Made by a program: the position numbers and the translations under genes
Source: DASUAO01 sp046484625
GTDB lineage: Bacteria > Actinomycetota > Acidimicrobiia > IMCC26256 > PALSA-555
Assembly (NCBI GenBank): GCA_046484625.1
Contig: JAWOIO010000135.1
Span: 1-5,997, forward strand
Length of the DNA: 5,997 nt
Reading direction: 5' to 3'
Notes under the pieces: model-generated
What the model saw: the letters and a program-made list of their open reading frames with translations, nothing else
Told to the model about the DNA's origin: nothing
Databases searched by the model: none
Shown here: in pieces, positions 1 to 5,296 of the stretch
Position numbering within the stretch: the stretch's first letter is position 1
Layout: the number at the start of each line of letters is the position of its first letter

Positions 1-1
1 G

Positions 2-280
2 CCACCGATCACGCAACTCGCGCTCGTGCGCAAGGGGGTCGCCGGGCTCAACTGGGCGAAGGCGGACCTCACGGACCTCGTGACCCGCGCCGCGAAGGCC
101 AACCCGAAGTCCCCCGAAGGGTGGGGCGACCCCAGACGCCTCTACCTGTATGTCGGCCCGGAGGCGCGCAATGTCGCCGCGTACCGCAAGGCTCGACGTG
201 GTGCCGGGCTCTCGCCCACGGTCCCGGTACCGACCAGTGTCCCGGTACCGACCAGCACCCCGGTCACTCCGTCGTCCTGA
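2..280 (+). CDS. C-terminal part of an unrecognised protein with a Pro/Thr/Ser-rich tail (5' end outside the window)
   Basis: The frame is open from the left edge to a TGA at 278-280, giving about 92 residues, so the true start lies upstream. A GTG at 26 could serve as a start but has no Shine-Dalgarno before it, and the reading frame continues past it. The visible part has a compact, probably folded segment containing GLNW, EGWGDPRRLYLYVG and ARNVAAYRKARR. It then changes abruptly to a low-complexity tail in which VPVPTS occurs twice, followed by TPVTPSS. Such tails are common at the ends of secreted or wall-associated actinobacterial proteins, but no sorting signal or membrane segment is visible here. 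I do not recognise the family. The gene converges on the alcohol dehydrogenase, with 32 bp between the stop codons. Reality of the frame rests on its codon composition and the continuous opening to the edge. Confidence 0.6.
   Translation, partial: PPITQLALVRKGVAGLNWAKADLTDLVTRAAKANPKSPEGWGDPRRLYLYVGPEARNVAAYRKARRGAGLSPTVPVPTSVPVPTSTPVTPSS
221..256 (+). repeat. Two tandem copies of an 18-bp repeat encoding VPVPTS
   Basis: Positions 221-238 and 239-256 are direct copies differing only at the last base (T versus C, a synonymous serine change). Each contains the palindrome GGTACC. A degenerate third unit follows (TPVTPS). The unit is six codons, so gain or loss of a copy keeps the frame. That is typical of a flexible Pro/Thr/Ser linker or tail that grows by slippage. 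Confidence 0.85.
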
Positions 281-312
281 CCGCCCAGGCAAGAAGAGCG
301 CGTCGCGCGCCC

Positions 313-1311
313 TCAACCCAGGTCGAGCACCGCGGCGCCGCGTACCCGGTCGCCCGCGATCGCGGCCAGCGCCTCGTTCGCCTGTTCCAGCGTGAAGACC
401 TCGGTCTCGGCCCGGACCCCCGCGACGTCGGCGAGGACCATGAACTCCTCGGCGTCGGCGCGGGTCATGTTCGCGACCGAGCGCAGTGACCGCTCCCGCC
501 ACAGGCGCTCGTAGTCGAAGGACGGGATCGGGCTCATGTGGATCCCGGCCAGGCTGACCGTCCCGCCGGGTCGCACCACGTCGAGCGCGACGGGTACCAG
601 CTCCCCGGCCGGGGCGAACACCACCACCGCGTCGCACGGTTGGGGCGGGAGCTCGGCGGCGTCGCCCACCCAGTCGGCCCCGAGCTCGCGGGCCAGCTCC
701 TGGTGGCCGGCACCGCGGGTGAGCACGACGACCTCGCAGCCCCAGTGGCGCAGCACCTGGAGGGCGAGGTGCGCGGAGGCGCCGAAGCCCATGAGCGCCA
801 CCCGCATCCCCGGCTCCACCTCGGCGCGCCGCAACGCGCGGTAGCCGATCACCCCGGCGCACAGCAGCGGCGCCGCCTCGAGGTCGCCGAGCGCGTCGGG
901 TAGCGCGACCGCGAACTCCTCGGGAACGCAGAGCGCGTCGGCGTAGCCGCCGTCGGCCGTCCACCCGGTGAAGCGCGCCCGCTCGCAGAGGTTCTCCTGG
1001 CCGCGTGCACAGAAGCCACACTCGCCGCACGTCTCGTGGAGCCACGCCACACCGACCCGCGCCCCGACCGCGAGGCGCGTACAGCCCTCCCCCAGCGCCT
1101 CGACCACGCCGACCACCTGATGGCCGGGCACGATCGGCAGGACCGGCAGGTCGAGGTCGCCCTCGACAACGTGCAGGTCGGTGCGGCAGCACCCGCACGC
1201 ACGCACCCGGACCCGCACCGCGCCCGGCGCCGGCTCGGGGAGCGGACGCTCGGTGAGCACGAGCGGCGCGGTCGCGATCGGAGCCGGGGCACCGAGCACC
1301 TGCGCACGCAT
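313..1311 (-). CDS. Zinc-dependent alcohol dehydrogenase (medium-chain dehydrogenase/reductase family)
   Basis: The predicted enzyme of 332 residues oxidises an alcohol or reduces an aldehyde with a nicotinamide cofactor in the cytoplasm; the exact substrate is not visible. The N-terminal GroES-like domain carries the catalytic zinc ligands Cys42 (in CCRTDLH), His64 (in PGH) and Cys151 (in LLCAGVIGY). The structural zinc loop is complete: Cys95, Cys98, Cys101 and Cys109 in CGECGFCARGQENLC. The Rossmann domain has GFGASAH at 175-181, a variant of the glycine-rich motif seen in the AdhA/propanol-preferring group of such enzymes. Length fits that group. The start is the ATG at 1311, where homology to this family begins. 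The frame stays open much further upstream on this strand, but that extension is the antisense of the aldo/keto reductase. Only a weak GAGG lies upstream, rather far from the start. The gene is divergent from the aldo/keto reductase and convergent with the gene on its left. Confidence 0.93.
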   Translation of the reverse strand: MRAQVLGAPAPIATAPLVLTERPLPEPAPGAVRVRVRACGCCRTDLHVVEGDLDLPVLPIVPGHQVVGVVEALGEGCTRLAVGARVGVAWLHETCGECGFCARGQENLCERARFTGWTADGGYADALCVPEEFAVALPDALGDLEAAPLLCAGVIGYRALRRAEVEPGMRVALMGFGASAHLALQVLRHWGCEVVVLTRGAGHQELARELGADWVGDAAELPPQPCDAVVVFAPAGELVPVALDVVRPGGTVSLAGIHMSPIPSFDYERLWRERSLRSVANMTRADAEEFMVLADVAGVRAETEVFTLEQANEALAAIAGDRVRGAAVLDLG

Positions 1312-1442
1312 GCCGGCGACGGTACCCGCGCCTCGTGGACGGGCACTCAGCGCGCCAGCTCCGGGCGGACCCGGCGGTGACGAGCCAGGCCATGGAGCAC
1401 GAGGGCCGCGCCAACCGCCGCGCGGCCGAACGGGCGCGCCGT

Positions 1443-1460
1443 GGCCGGAGGCCTGCGGCC
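1443..1460. promoter_or_regulatory. Imperfect 18-bp palindrome, candidate operator
   Basis: The sequence GGCCGGAGGCCTGCGGCC pairs with itself at 8 of 9 positions around the central AGGCCT; only the 1448/1455 pair fails. It lies 34 bp before the aldo/keto reductase start, where a repressor site would overlap the promoter or 5' leader. GC-rich DNA produces such palindromes by chance, so this is a weak call. Confidence 0.25.
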
Positions 1461-1482
1461 GTGTCAAGGTTGCCGCCGGACC

Positions 1483-1490
1483 AAGGAGGA
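1483..1490 (+). promoter_or_regulatory. Strong Shine-Dalgarno that fixes the aldo/keto reductase start
   Basis: AAGGAGGA stands four bases before the ATG at 1495 (five from the GGAGG core). It decides for this start over the in-frame GTG at 1441, which would add 18 residues that do not resemble the family's N-terminus and would place the ribosome site inside the coding region. Confidence 0.85.
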
Positions 1491-1494
1491 CGAG

Positions 1495-2466
1495 ATGCGA
1501 TTCGTGGAGGCGGCGGGGCTGAGGGTGTCGGCGATCGGGCTCGGATGTTGGCAGTTCGGCTCGAAGGACTGGGGCTACGGGAAGAAGTACGGCGAGACGA
1601 CGGCGGTCGAGCTCGTGCACACCGCGCTCGACCTCGGCGTGAACCTCATCGACACCGCGGAGGTGTACGCGCGCGGCGCATCGGAGGCGATCGTCGGTCG
1701 GGCGCTCGAAGGCAGGCGCGACGAGGCGTTCGTCGCGACCAAGGTCTTGCCGGTCTGGCCGACGGCAGGTCGGGTCGAGGACCACGGGCGCCTCTCGGCG
1801 CTCCGGCTCGGCATCGAGACCATCGACCTCTACCAGGTGCACTGGCCGAACCCGCTCGTCCCGCTGCGCTCGACGATGGAGGGCATGCGACGCCTCCAGG
1901 ACGCGGGAGTCGTCCGAGCGGTCGGGGTGAGCAACTTCTCGGCCGAACGTTGGGCCGCGGCCGAGCGAGAGCTGCGGAGCCCGGTCGCCTCCAACCAGGT
2001 GCACTTCAGTCTCCTGCAACGCAAGCCCGACCGCGCCAACGTGCCCTACGCGCAGAGCAACGACCGCATCGTGATCGCGTACAGCCCGCTCGAGCAGGGA
2101 GTGCTCGGCGGCAGGTACGACGCGCAGCACCTCCCCCCGGGCCCGGCCCGGCGCAACAACCCACTGTGCCTACCCGAGAACCTCGAGCGGGCCACACCGC
2201 TCATCGACACGCTCCGGCGCATCGCCACCGCCCACGACGCGACCCCTGCGCAGGTGGCGCTCGCGTGGTTGATCGCGAAGCCGAACGTCGTGGCGATCCC
2301 GGGGGCGAGCTCGCTCGACCAGCTGCGACACAACGTCGCCGCGGCCGACCTCGACCTCGGCGCCGACGAGCTCGACGAGCTCACCGCGGCCAGCGACTCC
2401 TTCACTCCGCTCGGCGCCCCGGCAGCCGGCGCGGCCATGCTGCGCGCCCGGCGCGGCGCGGGCTGA
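1495..2466 (+). CDS. Aldo/keto reductase
   Basis: The predicted 323-residue TIM-barrel oxidoreductase reduces aldehydes or ketones, normally with NADPH, in the cytoplasm; the substrate cannot be read from sequence. The catalytic tetrad is complete: Asp53 and Tyr58 in NLIDTAEVY, Lys83 in VATKV, and His116 in LYQVHWPNP. The family signature GVVRAVGVSNFS follows. The C-terminal cofactor phosphate-binding stretch IPGASSLDQLRHN begins at about residue 268. The N-terminus MRFVEAAGLRVSAIGLGCWQ is typical and follows directly after a strong Shine-Dalgarno. Length is normal for the family. The last ~20 residues are Ala/Arg/Gly-rich and look like a disordered tail. The neighbouring divergent gene is a zinc alcohol dehydrogenase, so both products act on alcohol/carbonyl pairs. 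Whether they share a pathway is inference. The assignment to the superfamily is secure, the subfamily is not. Confidence 0.95.
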   Translation: MRFVEAAGLRVSAIGLGCWQFGSKDWGYGKKYGETTAVELVHTALDLGVNLIDTAEVYARGASEAIVGRALEGRRDEAFVATKVLPVWPTAGRVEDHGRLSALRLGIETIDLYQVHWPNPLVPLRSTMEGMRRLQDAGVVRAVGVSNFSAERWAAAERELRSPVASNQVHFSLLQRKPDRANVPYAQSNDRIVIAYSPLEQGVLGGRYDAQHLPPGPARRNNPLCLPENLERATPLIDTLRRIATAHDATPAQVALAWLIAKPNVVAIPGASSLDQLRHNVAAADLDLGADELDELTAASDSFTPLGAPAAGAAMLRARRGAG

Positions 2467-2516
2467 CGCTCGAGCCGGGCTCAGCACCCGAGGAGGCCCC
2501 GGGTCGCAGATTGCGG

Positions 2517-2522
2517 CAGAAT
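2517..2522 (+). promoter_or_regulatory. Candidate -10 element for a leaderless Coq4-like transcript
   Basis: CAGAAT matches TATAAT at four of six positions. It ends eight bases before the ATG at 2531, so transcription would begin at or within a base or two of the start codon. No Shine-Dalgarno lies at a usable distance (the nearest AGGAGG, at 2491-2496, is 34 bases away). Leaderless genes are common in actinobacteria. No good -35 hexamer sits 17 bp upstream, so this is tentative. Confidence 0.3.
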
Positions 2523-2530
2523 GTAGACCG

Positions 2531-3619
2531 ATGGCTTCAGAGTTCGACGAGTCGCCCCCCGACCACGACGAGATCATCGCCGTCGCCCGGGGCATCGCCA
2601 CCGCGGTGGCCCCGGCCGAGGGCCTCACCGACGTGCAGTCGACGCTCCTCGAGGCGGTGACCAAGGCACTCACCGAGGTCGAGGTCGACTACCCCTCGCT
2701 CGACCCGCTCGGTGCCGACGACCTGGCGGCCGTGCTGGTGAACCGGAGCCCCGAGTACCGCCAGCGGATCGTGCACCACATGGTCCTCGCCGAGCTCGTG
2801 CTGCGACCGCTGCCGCCGGAGGTCGCCGACCGGGTCGACACCTTCAGCCGGGCCCTCGGCATCGAGGACGACTTCGTCAGGGTCGCCCGCCGCTACGCCG
2901 ACGGCGCCTTCGGGCTCGCCTGGTGCGACCTGCGCCGCAGCGGCTTCACCGACCGCTGGGACGACGACCACATGAACCCCCTGCACACCAATGCGCGCTT
3001 CGAGGACCCCTTCGACGCCGGTGTCGTCGATCCCGGCCTCGAGGAGCAGTGGCGATCGCTCGAGTCCTGCGCGGCCGGCACGCTGGGGCGCGGCGTCTGG
3101 GACATGTACCAGATGCGCCGCTTCGACGTGCCCGGGTCGCCCGGCGGGGCCGCCGCCTACCTCGCGCAGCACGACTTCGCGCACGTCATCGCCGACTACG
3201 GCACCAACCTCGAGGGCGAGCTCGAGGTGTTCGCGTTCCTCGGCCGGGCCGATCCCGACCCGAAGGGCTTCGCGTGGCTCGCCACCGTGGTCGGGCTCTT
3301 CGAGACCGGGTACGTGCATCAGCAGGGCTTCCTCCAGGCCGACGTGCGCGATCGGCACCTCGCGGGCCCGGGGATGCGGACGCGCCTCGCCGATTCGATC
3401 CGTCGGGGCAAGGCAGTGTGCGAGGGATTCGGCCGGGATCTGCTCAGCGTCGACTACCACGAGCTGGCCGACGTCCCGCTCGACGAGGCGCGCGCCCGTC
3501 TGCACGTGCCCCCCAAGTCAGAGGACGCGATTCGCTGCGGTTCGGCCAGCGTGTTCGACGTCGCCGGGATGTCCGAGGCGCAGCGCGAGGCGTCGGGTCT
3601 GGCGCAGCGCCTGCTCTGA
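2531..3619 (+). CDS. Coq4-like protein with an N-terminal helical (possibly TerB-like) domain
   Basis: The 362-residue protein has two parts. Residues 1 to about 130 are helical and acidic, with PEYRQRIVHHMVLAELV and a following ALGIEDDFVRVARRYADG segment that recalls TerB-like helical domains; that match is tentative. Residues ~165-330 follow the Coq4 pattern in order: an SCAAGTLGRGVW segment, then HDFAHVIADYGTNLEGE with the exact HDxxHx11E signature (His214, Asp215, His218, Glu230), then the C-terminal DLLSVDYHELADVPLDEAR..LHVPP stretch. In Coq4 the HDxxHx11E residues bind a metal. Eukaryotic COQ4 is required for oxidative decarboxylation at C1 of coenzyme Q precursors. Here a redox or decarboxylation role on an isoprenoid or quinone-like lipid is inference only. 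No signal peptide or transmembrane segment is seen. The start is the only usable one in frame and has no Shine-Dalgarno. The gene lies 64 bp after the aldo/keto reductase on the same strand and could be co-transcribed or have its own promoter. Confidence 0.82.
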   Translation: MASEFDESPPDHDEIIAVARGIATAVAPAEGLTDVQSTLLEAVTKALTEVEVDYPSLDPLGADDLAAVLVNRSPEYRQRIVHHMVLAELVLRPLPPEVADRVDTFSRALGIEDDFVRVARRYADGAFGLAWCDLRRSGFTDRWDDDHMNPLHTNARFEDPFDAGVVDPGLEEQWRSLESCAAGTLGRGVWDMYQMRRFDVPGSPGGAAAYLAQHDFAHVIADYGTNLEGELEVFAFLGRADPDPKGFAWLATVVGLFETGYVHQQGFLQADVRDRHLAGPGMRTRLADSIRRGKAVCEGFGRDLLSVDYHELADVPLDEARARLHVPPKSEDAIRCGSASVFDVAGMSEAQREASGLAQRLL

Positions 3620-3646
3620 CGGGCCCCACGGAGACCCTGACGTCGT

Positions 3647-3678
3647 CCGCCCAAGGTGACCGTGACTCCACCGGGCGG
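3647..3678. terminator. Hairpin in the convergent junction, possible bidirectional terminator
   Basis: CCGCCC (3647-3652) pairs with GGGCGG (3673-3678). After a two-base AA bulge, GGTG (3655-3658) pairs with CACC (3669-3672), leaving a 10-base loop. It lies between the stop of the Coq4-like gene (3619) and the stop of the glycosyltransferase (3716), where a terminator is needed for both. There is no T tract on either side, so termination would depend on the GC-rich stem alone or on Rho. Confidence 0.4.
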
Positions 3679-3715
3679 TCCGAGGGGCAGCTCGCCGTCG
3701 TCGATCGCGGCCGAG

Positions 3716-5263
3716 TCAGCTCCCCGGCGAGGACTCGCGGCGTTCGCGGTGCTCGATCGCTCGGGCGTAGACGGCTTCGAAGCGCGCCGCGAGCCGGTCC
3801 CAGGACAGCTCGGCGCGCGCATGCGCGAGCGCGTTGGCGCCGCGCTCGGCGGTCTCGGTGGGATCGTTCACGACCCGCACGAGCACCTCGGCGAGCGCGT
3901 CCGCATCGTCGGGGGGGACGAACCAGCCGGTGGGGTTGGCCGGGTCGACGTTGACCATCGACCGCAGGCCCCCGCTGTGGCAGGCGGCGACGGGCAGGCC
4001 CACCGCCATCGCCTCGAGGGGCACCTGGGGGTACGGGTCGTCGACGGAAGGGACCACGAGCACATCGCTCGCCGCCAGCCCCTCGGGCAGATCGTCGTGG
4101 CCGCGCCAGCCCGCGAAGTAGATGCCCTGGGCACCGACCTCCTCGGCGACGGAGGCAGGGTGTTCGCCCTCCCACTCGCCGGGATGGCCGCCCCAGACGA
4201 CCAGCGACGCGGGTGCGGTGAACCTGTGGCGCGCGCGGGCAAAGCTGCGCACCAGGGCCGGCACGCGCTTGAACCCGAGGAACCGACCGACGAAGAGCAA
4301 CACGGTGGCGTCGTCGTCCGTGCCGAGCAGCCGGTCGAGGTCGGCTTCGGTGTACGCAAGCGTCCCCGCCGGACCCGACTCGGTCCAGCCCTGCGGGTCC
4401 TCGACGAGCACGCGTCGGAACAGGGCGCGGCGCGATCCGGGCGTGCGGGGTCGCGGCCGAAAGCGCTCGAGATCGACGCCGTTGGGGATGGCGGTCACGC
4501 GCTCGGGTTCGAGCCCGAGCACAGAGATCGCGTTGTCCCGGTTCGCGGGCGACACGGTGATGACATGGTCGGCGAGCTGCGCGTCCCGGATCAGCTTCGC
4601 CGCCCAGAACTCGCCGTGACGCCACGAATCCCAGCGGGTCGTGCGCAGCACCGCGAGCCGGTCGGCGTCGAGACCGCTCACGGAGCCGCTGTCCTCGGCC
4701 ACCGACTCGGGCATGGTGGTGAGCGTCTCGCCGAGCGTGGCCGCGATTGCCCGGCGCTCGGCGATCGCCGCGAGCATCTTCAGCTCGGTGCCGTGCAGAT
4801 GCACGACCAGTGGGGTGTCGGGCCAGTGCCGCTTCACGGCATCGAGCTGCGGTGTGAGGTGGTGCAGGTGGAACACGTCGGCACGGTCCGCGTCCGCGGC
4901 GCGCAAGGGTGCCTCCCAGGCCGCGGACAGATGCTCGGCGAGCTCGGGTGCCACCGACGCGAAGACGACGTCCGGCACCCCGGCGCGGTCCTCGTACGAG
5001 GGATGCATCGGTCGCGGGGCCGCGATGGCGTCGCCACCGGCCTCGAACGCGCGTATCGCAGCCGTGTAGTCGAGCGGGTGGACGTCGAGACCGTCGAAGA
5101 ACGTGGGTGCGTGCGTCTCCTCGCCCACCGCACCATGCGAACCGACTGCGAGCGACACCGACCATCCTGCCCTCGCCAGCGCAGGACTCAGATAGCGAAC
5201 CACGTACGCCGATCCGCCCCGGGGCGAGAACAGCAGCCCCATCACCACACGACCACGATCCAT
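3716..5263 (-). CDS. Glycosyltransferase of the GT4 type (GT-B fold)
   Basis: The predicted 515-residue cytoplasmic enzyme transfers a sugar from an activated donor, probably a nucleotide sugar, to an unknown acceptor. The N-terminal Rossmann half has SPRGGSAYVVRYLSPAL at 13-29, HLHHLTPQ at 132-139 and HLHGTEL at 155-161. The hinge has PNGVDLERF at 260-268. The C-terminal half has VGRFLGFKR (325-333), whose Arg327 and Lys332 correspond to the donor-phosphate binding pair. It also has VPSVDDPYPQVPLEAMAVG, the EX7E region, where the first acidic residue is Asp409 and the second is Glu417. A roughly 45-residue insertion (272-317) precedes the second Rossmann domain, making the protein longer than the usual ~380-400 residues. 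No membrane segment is seen. The ATG at 5263 has only a weak AGGG upstream; an ATG at 5242 (residue 8) is a possible alternative. The start lies 33 bp after the stop of the GH1-like hydrolase gene, suggesting one transcript. Confidence 0.9.
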   Translation of the reverse strand: MDRGRVVMGLLFSPRGGSAYVVRYLSPALARAGWSVSLAVGSHGAVGEETHAPTFFDGLDVHPLDYTAAIRAFEAGGDAIAAPRPMHPSYEDRAGVPDVVFASVAPELAEHLSAAWEAPLRAADADRADVFHLHHLTPQLDAVKRHWPDTPLVVHLHGTELKMLAAIAERRAIAATLGETLTTMPESVAEDSGSVSGLDADRLAVLRTTRWDSWRHGEFWAAKLIRDAQLADHVITVSPANRDNAISVLGLEPERVTAIPNGVDLERFRPRPRTPGSRRALFRRVLVEDPQGWTESGPAGTLAYTEADLDRLLGTDDDATVLLFVGRFLGFKRVPALVRSFARARHRFTAPASLVVWGGHPGEWEGEHPASVAEEVGAQGIYFAGWRGHDDLPEGLAASDVLVVPSVDDPYPQVPLEAMAVGLPVAACHSGGLRSMVNVDPANPTGWFVPPDDADALAEVLVRVVNDPTETAERGANALAHARAELSWDRLAARFEAVYARAIEHRERRESSPGS

Positions 5264-5296
5264 GGCCGCGGACCCTAGGCGGTCGCGGACCCGCAG

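Larger units (their letters stand above)
1312..1494. promoter_or_regulatory. Divergent intergenic region between alcohol dehydrogenase and aldo/keto reductase
   Basis: These 183 bp must contain the start signals for both divergent genes unless transcription enters from elsewhere. I found no convincing -35/-10 pair on either strand; the stretch is extremely GC-rich. It holds an imperfect palindrome at 1443-1460 and a clear Shine-Dalgarno for the plus-strand gene at 1483-1490. The open frames that cross it lack any recognisable protein motif. Confidence 0.5.

Noticed and set aside
298..310. Small GCGCG/CGCGC hairpin between the two left-hand convergent genes
   Set aside because: Only five pairs with a three-base loop and no T tract; such CG alternation is common by chance at this GC content.
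1312..2130. Upstream open extension of the alcohol dehydrogenase frame that would make a 605-residue fusion
   Set aside because: It is the antisense of the aldo/keto reductase, is Arg/Pro/His-rich and motif-free, and the dehydrogenase N-terminus aligns with its family from the ATG at 1311.
1335..2660. 441-residue plus-strand frame covering the aldo/keto reductase
   Set aside because: Out of frame with the complete aldo/keto reductase, Arg/Ala-rich, no ribosome site and no motif.
2537..3505. 322-residue minus-strand frame opposite the Coq4-like gene
   Set aside because: Mirror of a gene with clear Coq4 motifs; composition is typical of antisense to GC3-rich codons.
3656..5278. 540-residue plus-strand frame antisense to the glycosyltransferase
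   Set aside because: GC-rich antisense artefact: composition is low-complexity, no motif is recognisable, and the opposite strand has a full set of GT4 motifs.
5267..5292. Two direct copies of CGCGGACCC 17 bp apart in the hydrolase-glycosyltransferase gap
   Set aside because: Nine bases in very GC-rich DNA is close to chance and there is no further symmetry to suggest a binding site.
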